A DNA stretch of 64,000 nucleotides, taken from contig CANMCX010000014.1 in NCBI GenBank assembly GCA_947496465.1, positions 1 to 64,000 of the forward strand. The letters run 5' to 3'. Shown one piece after another: positions 8,854 through 18,651 of this stretch; the stretch's first letter is position 1; each line of letters opens with the position of its first letter. The translations under genes were made by a program, and so were the position numbers. This DNA is from Marinifilum_A sediminis. GTDB lineage: Bacteria; Bacteroidota; Bacteroidia; Bacteroidales; Marinifilaceae. The notes under the pieces were generated by a model. That model saw only the letters and a program-made list of their open reading frames with translations, was not told the origin of the DNA and did not search any database.

Positions 8854-9960
8854 TTATTCCAATCTAATTTTAAATTTCTTTACACTCAATCCAATAAAGC
8901 CCGCAGTCATTCCTAAAAGAATAAGCGTCTCCTTCCAAACAAATTCAAAGCCAGTTCCTTTTAGCATGATATTTTTAATGATCACAATAAACCACCTTGG
9001 CGGGATAATGTGACTTATTACCTGAAGAGGCAAAGGCATGTTCCGTATTGGAAAAATGAATCCTGAAAGCAGAATGGTTGGTAGCATCAGTGCAAACATC
9101 GATAGCATCATCGCAACTTGTTGACTGTTGGATACAGTGGAAATAAATATCCCAATTGATAGTGCCAAAAAGATGAATAGAACACTTTCCGCCATTAACA
9201 AAGCAAAACTGCCCAATACCGGAACGCCAAAAACAAAATACCCCATTCCCACTATTATCAGTGCATTGATAAAGGACAACAACAAATAAGGCGTGACTTT
9301 ACCCAATATAATCTGCCACGGCCGTAAAGGCGAAACCAAAAGGATTTCCATTGTTCCCAGTTCTTTCTCTCTGGCTATTGATATGGAAGTCATCATTGCT
9401 GAAACCAGCATTAAAATGGTTGCCATAATTCCCGGCACAAACATGAAAACACTCTCCATATTCTCATTAAAGTACATTCGTTCTTTTATGACGATTTGAT
9501 TAGGCGTAACATTCGATTTGTTAATTTCCACATTATAGTTTTGTAAAATACCTTGCAGGTAATTTACTTCCAGGCTTGCCATATTTGGTTCGGATGCATC
9601 TGCCAGTATTTGAACTTTCGCCCTTGTGTTTCGAATCAAATTCTTCCCAAACTCAGGTTCAAAAACCAAGACCACTTTGGTTTCGCCTTCTTTAAATACT
9701 TCATCCACCTCATCTACATTTTTCAGGTTTTCAACCAAATCGAAATAACCTGATGAAGTAATCTTATTAATAATTTCTGCTGTATATTCATCTTTTGAAT
9801 GATCCAAAACTGCCATTTTCACATCCTTCAAATCATTGGTAATCACAAATCCGAACAACATCAATTGGACAATGGGCATTCCAAATAAAATAAGCATCGA
9901 TCGCTTATCTCTAAATATATGATAGAACTCTTTTCTTAAAAATCCGATAAATCGCTTCAT
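8854..9960 (-). CDS. ABC-2 type permease subunit (first of two)
   Basis: The 368-residue paralogue of the following gene has the same layout: an N-terminal helix, a large extracytoplasmic loop, then five helices. The segment SIAREKELGTMEILLVSPL corresponds to the family signature. It is 55 bp ahead of the second permease and 25 bp behind the ATPase gene. The two permeases differ clearly in sequence and probably act as a heterodimer. Confidence 0.88.
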   Translation of the reverse strand: MKRFIGFLRKEFYHIFRDKRSMLILFGMPIVQLMLFGFVITNDLKDVKMAVLDHSKDEYTAEIINKITSSGYFDLVENLKNVDEVDEVFKEGETKVVLVFEPEFGKNLIRNTRAKVQILADASEPNMASLEVNYLQGILQNYNVEINKSNVTPNQIVIKERMYFNENMESVFMFVPGIMATILMLVSAMMTSISIAREKELGTMEILLVSPLRPWQIILGKVTPYLLLSFINALIIVGMGYFVFGVPVLGSFALLMAESVLFIFLALSIGIFISTVSNSQQVAMMLSMFALMLPTILLSGFIFPIRNMPLPLQVISHIIPPRWFIVIIKNIMLKGTGFEFVWKETLILLGMTAGFIGLSVKKFKIRLE

Positions 9961-9985
9961 AACAACTCCTAATATTGATTAGCAA

Positions 9986-10732
9986 CTACTCTTGATAATT
10001 ACTTTTTCGTGCCAAACGAAGGAAAACTTCATCCATATCCTTGGCTTCAAATTGTTCTTTTAGCCCTTTGGGTGTATCCAATGCTTCAATTTTTCCATCC
10101 ACCATAATCGAGATTCTATCACAATATTCTGCCTCATCCATATAATGTGTAGTCACAAATACCGTAATCCCATTTCGCGATGCTTCGTAAATCAAATCCC
10201 AAAATTGTCTTCGGGTAACAGGATCTACTCCTCCTGTGGGTTCATCGAGAAATACGATTTTAGGATTGTGAAAAATCGCAACCGAAAAAGCCAGCTTCTG
10301 CTTCCATCCCAATGGCAGTTCACCAATTCTTTTGTTTCTGGCATGCGATAAATTCAACTTATCGAGTAGCTCATCAGACTTTTGCTTAATTTCTTTTGAT
10401 GACATGCCATAAATTCCAGCATAAAAACGGATGTTCTCAAATACGGTAAGATCATCGTAGAGAGAAAATTTCTGACTCATGTAGCCAATATTTCGTTTCA
10501 ATTCTTCTCTCTGCTTGTAAACATTTAATCCTGCCACCATTATTTCACCTGATGTGGGATAAGAAAGTCCGCAAAGAATCTTCATGGCAGTTGTTTTTCC
10601 TGCTCCATTTGCTCCCAAAAATCCAAAAATTTCACCAGCAAACACATCAAACGTCAAATCATCGTTTGCCGTAAAGGCGCCAAACTTTTTGTATAGGTTT
10701 CTTACTGATATTACTTTTTTCTCTGAATTCAT
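9986..10732 (-). CDS. ABC transporter ATP-binding protein (second of two)
   Basis: The 248-residue nucleotide-binding domain has Walker A GANGAGKTT (about residues 41-49), a Walker B LDEPTGGVDP and a switch His in VTTHYMDEAE. The signature is degenerate (LPLGWKQKL instead of LSGGQ), a feature also seen in the C-terminal half of YbhF-type ATPases. Its start overlaps the end of the preceding ATPase gene by 4 bp (ATGA), so translation is probably coupled. With its partner it would power the ABC-2 permeases. Confidence 0.9.
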   Translation of the reverse strand: MNSEKKVISVRNLYKKFGAFTANDDLTFDVFAGEIFGFLGANGAGKTTAMKILCGLSYPTSGEIMVAGLNVYKQREELKRNIGYMSQKFSLYDDLTVFENIRFYAGIYGMSSKEIKQKSDELLDKLNLSHARNKRIGELPLGWKQKLAFSVAIFHNPKIVFLDEPTGGVDPVTRRQFWDLIYEASRNGITVFVTTHYMDEAEYCDRISIMVDGKIEALDTPKGLKEQFEAKDMDEVFLRLARKSNYQE

Positions 10733-11655
10733 TGCTGTGTTGAGTTTTCAATACTTAAAGCCATAAAGCAATCTTCAATTCCTGCTTGTGCTTTCTCTAT
10801 TTTCAAATCATCATGTCCCTTCAATTGGAGATATTCCTTTAAATCTGAAATTGAAAATTCATCTCTTGTATCGGTATAATGAATGCTTTGCCCAAATGGA
10901 AACACGGAATTAACGTAAGGATATTCTCTTACATCGAGAATCAATTGGTAAGTATCTGTTCCTTGAATGGAATACAAATCTTTTTCGAAATTCGATATGA
11001 TTCCTTCCGGAGTATCCAAACTTAAAATCTCACCATCCTGCATTAAGGCAACTCGCTCGCATAAATTGGCTTCATCCATGTAAGGCGTTGCCACAACAAT
11101 TGTAATTCCTTTACTCTTTAAGCTTTTCAACATTTGCCAGAATTCACTTCTCGAAACTGCATCAACACCTGTTGTTGGTTCATCGAGCAAGAGTATTTTA
11201 GGTTGATGAACCAAAGCGCAACAAAGTGCCAGCTTTTGTTTCATCCCGCCTGAAAGTTTACCTGCCAATCGATGTTTAAATGGTTCAATTTGCTGCCATA
11301 CATCTCGAATCATATCCATATTATCTTCTATTCGAGTGTTAAAAACAGTGGCAAAAAATTGAAGGTTCTCAATTACACTTAAATCCTGATAAAGAGAGAA
11401 TTTACCTGGCATATAGCCCAACAAATTTCTTATTTCCTTATACTCTTTGCGCATATCGTATCCGCAGAGTGTGGCAGAGCCTGAATCCGGAAGCAGTAAA
11501 GTTGCCATCAGGCGAAACAAACTTGTTTTCCCCGCGCCATCAGGTCCAATTAAACCAAATAACTCTCCAGATTCAATCTCTAAATTGATGTTCTTCAAAG
11601 CCTGTACTTCTCCGTAAGATTTGTACAGATTCTCTATGCTAATTTTAGATTCCAT
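10729..11655 (-). CDS. ABC transporter ATP-binding protein (first of two)
   Basis: The 308-residue protein has Walker A GPDGAGKTS, a canonical-type signature KLSGGMKQKL and Walker B LLLDEPTTGVDA. The switch-loop residue reads VVATPYMDEAN, so the usual His is Pro-flanked and altered. About 80 residues after the ATPase core form a C-terminal extension. The two neighbouring ATPases correspond to the two fused halves of E. coli YbhF. The gene begins 3 bp after the adaptor gene ends. Confidence 0.9.
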   Translation of the reverse strand: MESKISIENLYKSYGEVQALKNINLEIESGELFGLIGPDGAGKTSLFRLMATLLLPDSGSATLCGYDMRKEYKEIRNLLGYMPGKFSLYQDLSVIENLQFFATVFNTRIEDNMDMIRDVWQQIEPFKHRLAGKLSGGMKQKLALCCALVHQPKILLLDEPTTGVDAVSRSEFWQMLKSLKSKGITIVVATPYMDEANLCERVALMQDGEILSLDTPEGIISNFEKDLYSIQGTDTYQLILDVREYPYVNSVFPFGQSIHYTDTRDEFSISDLKEYLQLKGHDDLKIEKAQAGIEDCFMALSIENSTQQ

Positions 11656-11658
11656 ATG

Positions 11659-12549
11659 CTATTTGAATCTAATTTCCCCTGGCATTCCTATTTTTAGGCG
11701 CCCATCATTTGCCACTTTTACTTTAAGAGCATAAACCAATTTCACACGCTCCTCTTTGGTTTGTATAATTTTAGGCGTGAATTCCGATTGAGAAGAAATC
11801 CAGCTTACAATTCCTTTTAATGAATCGTTTTCCTTTTTGTTTTTATCAATTAAAACATCTACTTCCTGTCCTAATTTCACTTCTGATAGTTGATCTCCAC
11901 CTATATAAACCCGCAAATCTAAACTTCTTAAATCCGCCAATTTAAACAATGGAGTTCCTACACTCACCATTTCATAATCTTCATGATATTTCTCTAAAAC
12001 CGTTGCTGGTTCAGGGACGTAAATTTTACTCTTTTCAATCAAGTCATTAATGGCGTCAATTTTTCGGGCAATATTATCCAACTCTCCAAACACCTTTGCA
12101 TTCTCTGTTTTCACAGATTTAATTTGCTTTTGAATCACCAATACATTCCCGTTAATATCATCAACTTCTTTTTTTGTAGCCGCTCCATCCTCAAACATTT
12201 TATCGATTCTCACCTTGTCTTTCCCCAGAATAGATAACTGCTCCTTATAAACTTCGATTCTGGAAATGATATTTTGAATACCCGATGCTATGGATTTCTT
12301 TTGTGCCTTTAGTTGTTCTTTTTGCAGATAAAGTTGAGTCGTATCGATTAAACCAACTTGTTGAGCTTCTGTAAAAACATCACCTTCCTCGATATTCAAT
12401 TGCAATAACTTACCACTATTCTCTGCTGAAATTTTGTAATCCGCAACTTCGAAATTACCATAAGCATCCGATCCATTCTCGGTTGAATTGCATGCTGAAC
12501 TTAAAATCAAAAGCCCCAGACCTATTCCAATTATTGTAGTTAATCTCAT
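11659..12549 (-). CDS. HlyD-family membrane-fusion adaptor lipoprotein
   Basis: The 296-residue protein has a lipoprotein-type signal (LLILSSACN, Cys at 20). A lipoyl/biotinyl-like segment follows (SGKLLQLNIEEGDVF), then a long alpha-hairpin coiled coil (about 75-165) and a beta-barrel domain. It should bridge the inner-membrane ABC transporter to the TolC-like channel encoded just upstream. It is the counterpart of YbhG, and the small size and single hairpin fit that group. Confidence 0.88.
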   Translation of the reverse strand: MRLTTIIGIGLGLLILSSACNSTENGSDAYGNFEVADYKISAENSGKLLQLNIEEGDVFTEAQQVGLIDTTQLYLQKEQLKAQKKSIASGIQNIISRIEVYKEQLSILGKDKVRIDKMFEDGAATKKEVDDINGNVLVIQKQIKSVKTENAKVFGELDNIARKIDAINDLIEKSKIYVPEPATVLEKYHEDYEMVSVGTPLFKLADLRSLDLRVYIGGDQLSEVKLGQEVDVLIDKNKKENDSLKGIVSWISSQSEFTPKIIQTKEERVKLVYALKVKVANDGRLKIGMPGEIRFK

Positions 12550-12570
12550 TTTTTTATCCTTTAAGTTCTT

Positions 12571-13854
12571 CTATATTCCTTTTATCCTTCTATACTCAGC
12601 AAGCGATTGCTGCAACTGAATCAAATGATATTTCTTATTTAGTTTCGCTTGAATTTCTTTGTTTAAATCTTCCAGATAATCACTGGAAGTAATCACTCCA
12701 TTATCCAATTGAGAAGCCGAACTTTTTGACACTTCCTCTTGCAATTCTATAATGGCATCATCCTTTTGCAAAAGCAGTTTGAAGGTATTGATATTGCTCA
12801 ACTCACTTTCTAATTCTATCAATTGATTCTGAGTAAAACTCAATTCGTTCGTGGTAATAATATCTTTCTGAATTGCAATCTCCTTTTGCTTTCTACGATT
12901 CGCTTTCCAATCGAAAATATTCCATGAAACTTTTGCTCCAATCATGTAGTAGGTATCAAATTTGTTGTTCAACTGATTGTAGCCCGGATTTCCATAACCG
13001 AACTGTCCAAATCCTGCAACAACAGGATATCTATCTTTCTTTACCAAATTAATCTGAGATTCCAACAGGGATTTTTGGCTGGAATAAAACTGATATTCTG
13101 GTCGAGTCTTCTTATCCAGTATAGGCATTACATTATCGGAGAATTCCGTACTTTCAAGTTTGGTATCAATACCAACATGTCTACCCATTAATTGCGACAA
13201 TACAACAAATGATCTTACCTCATGAGAATTCAATTCCTGCATTTGCTGATCGATTAAAAGCACCTCTGATTGTAAAACTTTTAAATTGGCAGGCAATACT
13301 ACACCATTCTCAACAGCCGATTTTACTTGTTGTAATCGCTCCAAAATGATTTTCTGCTTATCAGCCAGTACCAACTTGTTTTTGCGAACCAACTGAATAC
13401 CAAAATATGCTGTATTAACTCTCTCTCTTAGCTGATACATCTGAATTTCCAGATCCTTAAGCTGAACTTCCGAAGTTTTCTTTTCTATGTCAATTCTATT
13501 TTGAGTTTTTCTACCATCATAAATCAATTGCTCAACATCTAGGTTAAGTGAATATTGATCTTTAGGCGCAGTAGGTGTATCCATTCCTGGAAAAGAAATT
13601 CCTGTTACATCTGACTGATAACTTGCTTTTCCATTAGCATACAATTTTGGTAAATACGATATCTTAACATTATCCACATTTAATTCGGATGACAATTTTA
13701 TAAGCTCTAGTCCTTTTCCTAATGGATAATTCTCCTGCACCTCTTTTTGACATTGATCTAAACTAAGCGCACTCTCTTGTGCCCAGGTTTGATTGCCTAA
13801 AAAAGAGAATATCAAAAAAAGAATCAATTGGCTCCTTCTTACAATTACATTCAT
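12571..13854 (-). CDS. TolC-like outer membrane efflux protein
   Basis: The 427-residue protein has a signal peptide ending FLGNQTWAQ. The alternating helix and strand pattern is that of outer membrane efflux proteins: two OEP repeats and long amphipathic coiled-coil helices rich in Gln, Lys and Leu. It supplies the outer-membrane exit duct of the efflux system. It starts 10 bp after the TetR gene ends, so it is in the same transcription unit. Confidence 0.88.
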   Translation of the reverse strand: MNVIVRRSQLILFLIFSFLGNQTWAQESALSLDQCQKEVQENYPLGKGLELIKLSSELNVDNVKISYLPKLYANGKASYQSDVTGISFPGMDTPTAPKDQYSLNLDVEQLIYDGRKTQNRIDIEKKTSEVQLKDLEIQMYQLRERVNTAYFGIQLVRKNKLVLADKQKIILERLQQVKSAVENGVVLPANLKVLQSEVLLIDQQMQELNSHEVRSFVVLSQLMGRHVGIDTKLESTEFSDNVMPILDKKTRPEYQFYSSQKSLLESQINLVKKDRYPVVAGFGQFGYGNPGYNQLNNKFDTYYMIGAKVSWNIFDWKANRRKQKEIAIQKDIITTNELSFTQNQLIELESELSNINTFKLLLQKDDAIIELQEEVSKSSASQLDNGVITSSDYLEDLNKEIQAKLNKKYHLIQLQQSLAEYRRIKGI

Positions 13855-13864
13855 AATCTAAACA

Positions 13865-14479
13865 TTAAATTTTTATGGATTGAATTATAAAATCGGCAAC
13901 TTTATCCGCCCTAGTCCTTAGCACTTGGTCAAAATTTACATTTTGATACAAAAGTTCGCTAGCAATAGGTTTACTTGCAAAAGGGAATATGGATAAACTA
14001 ATAATATTCAATATCAATTCTCTTGGATCAATTTCACGAATTTTTCCATTTTTAATTGCCTGAGATATTTGAGTCAAAGTCTTTTCCTTACCAGCCATAA
14101 TGCCTTCAACATTTATTAGTTTTAAAATTCTGCTAGGATCTGTATTTACTTCATTAATAATGAAATTTGGCAGAAATGGATACTCAACTAAAATCTTATT
14201 GTAATGCCTGCATATATTTCTTATTTTTTGAAACAACTCCGAATCATCAGCTAAAAATGCTGCTAAGGGACGTGCTAATTTCTTAAATGCTTCTTCAAAT
14301 ATCTGTTCAAACAACTTCTCCTTACTTCTATAATAATAATGCAAAAGGGCTTTGTTAATACCAGCACTATCTGCAATTTCCTGCATGCGTGCTCCTGCTA
14401 ATCCTTTTTGCGCAAAGATCTTTCTTGCCGCTTCGAGAATATTCTCTTGTGTTTCGACTGATTTTTTCTCCTCTTTCAT
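13865..14479 (-). CDS. TetR-family transcriptional repressor
   Basis: The 204-residue protein has an N-terminal helix-turn-helix (about 12-60; key segment AGINKALLHYYYRSKEKLF) and a C-terminal ligand-binding region. It is the first gene of the efflux operon. Two perfect TTAACCx-TT-TGGTTAA palindromes and a related half-palindrome sit within 65 bp upstream of its start. The simple model is autoregulation: an exported compound binds TetR and releases the operon. Confidence 0.92.
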   Translation of the reverse strand: MKEEKKSVETQENILEAARKIFAQKGLAGARMQEIADSAGINKALLHYYYRSKEKLFEQIFEEAFKKLARPLAAFLADDSELFQKIRNICRHYNKILVEYPFLPNFIINEVNTDPSRILKLINVEGIMAGKEKTLTQISQAIKNGKIREIDPRELILNIISLSIFPFASKPIASELLYQNVNFDQVLRTRADKVADFIIQSIKI

Positions 14480-14482
14480 ACT

Positions 14483-14498
14483 TTAACCATTTGGTTAA
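14483..14498. promoter_or_regulatory. TetR operator O1
   Basis: Perfect 7-2-7 palindrome TTAACCA-TT-TGGTTAA, ending 4 bp before the tetR start codon. Confidence 0.8.
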
Positions 14499-14526
14499 TT
14501 TACACTCAAAAATAAAACCATCCGGT

Positions 14527-14542
14527 TTAACCGTTTGGTTAA
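14527..14542. promoter_or_regulatory. TetR operator O2
   Basis: Near-perfect palindrome TTAACCG-TT-TGGTTAA. It directly abuts an additional partial site (AAACC-N4-GGTTT at 14515-14528). The centres of O1 and O2 are 44 bp apart, about four helical turns. Confidence 0.78.
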
Positions 14543-14591
14543 TGCAAATATATGGGAAGAAATAGAACTAACAAAACATTTGGATATTTTT

Positions 14592-14607
14592 TTAACCATA
14601 TGGTTAA
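14592..14607. promoter_or_regulatory. TetR operator O3
   Basis: Perfect palindrome TTAACCA-TA-TGGTTAA, 65 bp upstream of O2 and close to the terminator of the preceding gene. It shares the half-sites of O1 and O2. Confidence 0.72.
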
Positions 14608-14619
14608 AACTCTAAGTGC

Positions 14620-14650
14620 AAAAAGCTCCAAATCTAGGATTCAGAGCTTT
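14620..14650 (-). terminator. Terminator of the FtsX-like permease gene
   Basis: The minus strand reads AAAGCTCTGAATC, then GATTTGGAGCTTTTT: a stem followed by a short T run, about 22 bp after the stop codon. Confidence 0.6.
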
Positions 14651-14671
14651 ACATTTATAAGAAATCAGTTA

Positions 14672-17098
14672 CTATTCGTAACGAAGAGATTTTACCGGAT
14701 TCATTCCTGCTACTTTAATAGAATGTCCACTAACAGTAACAATTGCCAATAGCAATGAAATACCCAAGGCTATTAAGAAGTAATACCATGGAAAATCTAT
14801 CCGGTAAACAAAATTGGATAGCCATTTATTCATGGCATAATAACTAAGCGGCCATGCAATAACATTAGCAAGAACAACACTAATACACAAATTCTTACTC
14901 AATAAGGCAATTAAATTCATTTCATTACTTCCCAACACTTTTCTTATTCCAATTTCCTTTACTCGCTGTTGCATTTCAAAAGAAACCAAGCCTAAAAGAC
15001 CTAAAAGAGCTATAAGGAAAGCCAAGATCGTAAAAGCACTTAGAATGTTCGCCACCCTTACTTCTCCTTTAAATAAGGTGTTAAAGTCATTATCAAGAAA
15101 GAAATATTCAAAAGGTTCACCTTTGGTTTTTTTCATCCAAACTTTCTTTACCACTTTAACTCCCGCCATTACATTTTCAGGCTTTAACTTCACCAACAAA
15201 TATCTTTGATGAGAATTGGGAGCATAATGCAAAAACATCGGTAATATTTTATCTTTCATAGATTCAAAATGAAAGTTTTTTATGACTCCAACAATCTCAA
15301 CAGGAGTTCTTCCATTGTTATTAAAGCTTGGCTTATACACATATCTTCCGACTGGATTTTCACAATATTCCAATACATCAATAGCCGCTTCGTTTGCAAT
15401 AAAAACAGAAGTGTCCGCCAATCTCGACTTGTCAAATTTTCTTCCGTCAAGTAATTTCAATCCTAGTAAATCAATAAAATTCTCATCAACACGCATCAAC
15501 CTAAAATTGATCATATCCTCATTACTAGCTCCTTCACGATACATCGACCAACCATTGGTCCCTCTACCAGGAACCATCCCTGAAAATGATACATTCTCAA
15601 TCGCAGGACTCTTAGATAACATTTCCTTTACCGTCTCTTTCTCTTCATTATCGAAGGTATATGCTCTATTAACAACCAGAATCCTCTCCTTTTCAAAACC
15701 CAATTTCTTGTTCTGCATAAAATCAACCTGTTCTTTCATTACAAAGGTTGAAATCAATATTCCAATAGCAACAGTAAACTGAAAAATCACCAAAGTAGAT
15801 CTAATTTTCTTTCCTAATTTTCCTTTACGAACCTCTCCTTTCAATACGCTCATAACTCGAAACCCAGAAAGAGACATTGCTGTATAAGTCCCCGCAAAGA
15901 TTACGACAAAAACAATTACCCCAAGTACAAATACGATGTAATCTAATTCCCATAATAAATTAGAAGAGATGCTCTTTCTTGCTATTTGATTGAATACAGG
16001 CAACATCAACTCCATCAGGAAATAAGATAAAATACCAGCCAACACAGACATTAGTAGAGTTTCTGCATAAAACTGAAACAGTAACATTTCTCTGCTACTT
16101 CCGAAAACTTTTCGTACCCCTACCTCATTCGCCCTGGTAAAAGATCTGGCTGTAGTTAAATTCAAGAAGTTTACACAGGCCAACAATAAAATAAAAAATG
16201 CAATTGCTGAAAAAATATAAATGTATCTGATATCACTAATAGGCTCGATCTGCCCATCAGTAGTAGAATGCAGATATATTTTCTCAAGAGGTTCCAAGTA
16301 ATAATAAAATTCATTTCCGGATTTTTCCCATTGCAGAATATCAATCCCGAGAACTTCCATTAATTTAGGTCCCATGTGTTTTAATAAGAAAGGTCTCAAT
16401 TTCTCCTGTAGCACTTTAAAATCAGAACCAGATTCCAACAGAAGATAAGCTTGCATATAGTCGCTAAACCAATTCTCTTCATCCTCCGTACTCAAGTCTA
16501 AATTACAAACCATATTGTAATGAAAATGCGAATTCTTAGGAACATCTACTACTACACCAGTAACAGTAAACAATGTCTTCTCACCTAATCTAATTACCTT
16601 TCCTACTGGATTAATATCACCAAAGTATTTTGAAGACGTGGTCTTTGTTAATACAATATTGCCAGAGCCACTTAGTGCAGTTTTTGGATCACCATAAATA
16701 AATGGTCTTTCAAAGACTTCAAAAAATGTCGAATCCGTCCTAAGTAGCTTATCTTCTACAAATTGCTTTTTCTCATAACTAAACAGAACATTACTCCAAA
16801 AATGAGTTCGAACAGCATACTTTACTTCCGGAAAATCTGCTTGAGCAGCTGGTGAAAATGGAGCACAAATCGTATTTCCATCATATGTTCTTTCTCCCAT
16901 CTTCGACTTTACGGCAACGCGATAAATGTCTTTTGATTTTGGATAAAATTTATCGTAGCTCAATTCATCATTAACAAAAAGGAAAATTAAAAAAACACAT
17001 GTCAATCCAATTGCCAAACCAACAACATTAATAAAGGAATATCCTTTATACTTCTTCATATTTCGAAAAGCAACCTTGAAAAAATTTTGAATCATCAT
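14672..17098 (-). CDS. FtsX/MacB-like ABC permease
   Basis: An 808-residue protein starting at the Met pair MMIQNFF. The frame is open for a further 31 codons upstream, but those residues do not resemble the family start. It has an N-terminal helix with a MacB-type periplasmic core, three helices, a second periplasmic core and three C-terminal helices, that is, two FtsX domains. The FRNMKKYKGYSFINVVGLAIG start is typical of Bacteroidota antimicrobial-peptide-type permeases. No ATPase or adaptor gene is adjacent, so the ATPase must be supplied from elsewhere. Substrate unknown. Confidence 0.85.
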   Translation of the reverse strand: MMIQNFFKVAFRNMKKYKGYSFINVVGLAIGLTCVFLIFLFVNDELSYDKFYPKSKDIYRVAVKSKMGERTYDGNTICAPFSPAAQADFPEVKYAVRTHFWSNVLFSYEKKQFVEDKLLRTDSTFFEVFERPFIYGDPKTALSGSGNIVLTKTTSSKYFGDINPVGKVIRLGEKTLFTVTGVVVDVPKNSHFHYNMVCNLDLSTEDEENWFSDYMQAYLLLESGSDFKVLQEKLRPFLLKHMGPKLMEVLGIDILQWEKSGNEFYYYLEPLEKIYLHSTTDGQIEPISDIRYIYIFSAIAFFILLLACVNFLNLTTARSFTRANEVGVRKVFGSSREMLLFQFYAETLLMSVLAGILSYFLMELMLPVFNQIARKSISSNLLWELDYIVFVLGVIVFVVIFAGTYTAMSLSGFRVMSVLKGEVRKGKLGKKIRSTLVIFQFTVAIGILISTFVMKEQVDFMQNKKLGFEKERILVVNRAYTFDNEEKETVKEMLSKSPAIENVSFSGMVPGRGTNGWSMYREGASNEDMINFRLMRVDENFIDLLGLKLLDGRKFDKSRLADTSVFIANEAAIDVLEYCENPVGRYVYKPSFNNNGRTPVEIVGVIKNFHFESMKDKILPMFLHYAPNSHQRYLLVKLKPENVMAGVKVVKKVWMKKTKGEPFEYFFLDNDFNTLFKGEVRVANILSAFTILAFLIALLGLLGLVSFEMQQRVKEIGIRKVLGSNEMNLIALLSKNLCISVVLANVIAWPLSYYAMNKWLSNFVYRIDFPWYYFLIALGISLLLAIVTVSGHSIKVAGMNPVKSLRYE

Positions 17099-17235
17099 AG
17101 GGGGATTTAGGTTATGTATACCTTTTATCAATAGGTATACCACAAGCCATATCCAACTAAACAACTGATAGTTACCACAAATACAACCCAATTAAACTTG
17201 TCCGTAATCGAAAGTTTAATGTTCGAAATCGGGCA

Positions 17236-17266
17236 CAAAAAAGAGGATACCAATTGGCATCCTCTT
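17236..17266 (-). terminator. Terminator of the DUF1015 gene
   Basis: On the minus strand AGAGGATGCC-AATT-GGTATCCTCT is followed by TTTTT. The 16-nt centre GATGCCAATTGGTATC recurs exactly in the terminator at 54214-54243. Confidence 0.85.
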
Positions 17267-17286
17267 CAATATATTAAGTGACTTTA

Positions 17287-18537
17287 TTAGTCTAACTTGT
17301 GAATTAACAAACCAGAACGAAGTTTAGGCTCGAACCAAGTTGTTTTTGGAGGCATGATGTTACCTGTATCAGCAATATCAATTAACTGTTGCATAGAAAC
17401 TGCATATAAAGCGAAAGCAACTTTCATGTCACCGCTATCAACACGTTTCTTCAACTCACCCAATCCACGGATACCACCTACGAATTCCACGCGAGTAGTT
17501 GTACGAAGATCTTTCACATCTAATAGATTATCCAATACATGGCTTGAAAGGATAGTTACATCCAATACACCAATAGGATCCTTATCATCATAAGTACCTT
17601 CCTTAGCGTTCAACTTGTACCACTTGTTATCTAAATACATAGAGAACTCGTGCAATTGAGCTGGCTTGTAAATCTCTTCACCCATGCACTCAACATTGAA
17701 AGTCTCTTCCAATTTAGCAAGGAATTCAACTTCAGTCATTCCGTTTAAATCTTTAGCTACACGATTGTAATCGATAATAGCTAACTGATCATCTGGGAAG
17801 TGAACAGCCATAAAGTAGTTGTACTCCTCATCTCCAGTGTGATTTGGATTTTTAGCAGCAAACTCATCACCAATACGAGCAGCAGCAGCTGTTCTGTGGT
17901 GACCATCAGCTACATAAGTTGCAGGAACTTTAGTTGCAAACAACTCTTCCAACTCTTTGTTTGTAGCAGGATCGTTTACTGGCCAGAAATGGTGACCGAA
18001 TCCATCTTCAGCAACAAAATCGTACTCAGCCTCTTCGTTCTTTACAATATTTGCTACGATAGCGTCAATCTCTGGAACAGCTTTATAAGAAAAGAATACT
18101 GGTTCCAAGTTAGCCTCAGTATAACGAGTTAAGATCATACGATCTTCCTCTTTATCCGGACGAGTTAGCTCGTGCTTCTTAATTACACCATTTTTATAAT
18201 CAGCGCAAGCAGCATTCGCAACAATACCGTACTGAGTACGACCGTCCATAGTTTGAGCATAGATATAGAATTTAGCTTCTGAATCTTGCTTTAACCAACC
18301 TTTTTCTTGCCATAGCTTAAGGTTTGATACTGATTTTTCGTATACCTCAGCAGAGTGAACATCTGTTCCTGCAGGGCAATCGATCTCTGCACGAGTAATG
18401 TGTAGTAAAGAACAATCTTTACCTTCAGCCATTTGAGCAGCCTCTTCTGAATTCATTACGTCATAAGGTAGACATGCTAAATCTTTAGCGATATCTTTTG
18501 TAGGGCGCAAGCCTCTGAATGGTTTTACTATAGCCAT
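17287..18537 (-). CDS. DUF1015 family protein, ParB/SerK-like motif
   Basis: The 416-residue cytoplasmic protein matches the DUF1015 family in its start (VKPFRGLRPTKDIAKDL) and length. A conserved ADGHHRTAAA segment lies near residue 210. The DGHHR core recalls the nucleotide/phosphate loop of the ParB/SerK group, which includes free serine kinases. It lies downstream of serA and serC on the same strand, and no serB (phosphoserine phosphatase) is in the window. A role in phosphoserine or serine metabolism is therefore a reasonable inference, not a demonstrated function. The gene has its own terminator, and serA also has one ahead of it. Confidence 0.8.
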   Translation of the reverse strand: MAIVKPFRGLRPTKDIAKDLACLPYDVMNSEEAAQMAEGKDCSLLHITRAEIDCPAGTDVHSAEVYEKSVSNLKLWQEKGWLKQDSEAKFYIYAQTMDGRTQYGIVANAACADYKNGVIKKHELTRPDKEEDRMILTRYTEANLEPVFFSYKAVPEIDAIVANIVKNEEAEYDFVAEDGFGHHFWPVNDPATNKELEELFATKVPATYVADGHHRTAAAARIGDEFAAKNPNHTGDEEYNYFMAVHFPDDQLAIIDYNRVAKDLNGMTEVEFLAKLEETFNVECMGEEIYKPAQLHEFSMYLDNKWYKLNAKEGTYDDKDPIGVLDVTILSSHVLDNLLDVKDLRTTTRVEFVGGIRGLGELKKRVDSGDMKVAFALYAVSMQQLIDIADTGNIMPPKTTWFEPKLRSGLLIHKLD

Positions 18538-18598
18538 CGTTAATATGTTTTTGTTGTGTTGTTAATCTTAAATTGAAAACGTTTGCTTTCAATACTTA

Positions 18599-18640
18599 TA
18601 AAAAAGGAAACAAGATAAATACATTGTATCTCTTGCTTCC
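18599..18640 (-). terminator. Terminator of serA
   Basis: The minus strand forms a long hairpin GGAAgCAAGAgATAC...GTATttATCTTGtTTCC followed by six T, 12 bp after the serA stop. It lies between serA and the DUF1015 gene and may limit rather than abolish read-through. Confidence 0.75.
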
Positions 18641-18651
18641 TAATATTCTAT

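Noticed and set aside
17099..17191. N-terminal extension of the FtsX-like permease
   Set aside because: The extra residues do not resemble the family, while MIQNFFKVAFRN does.
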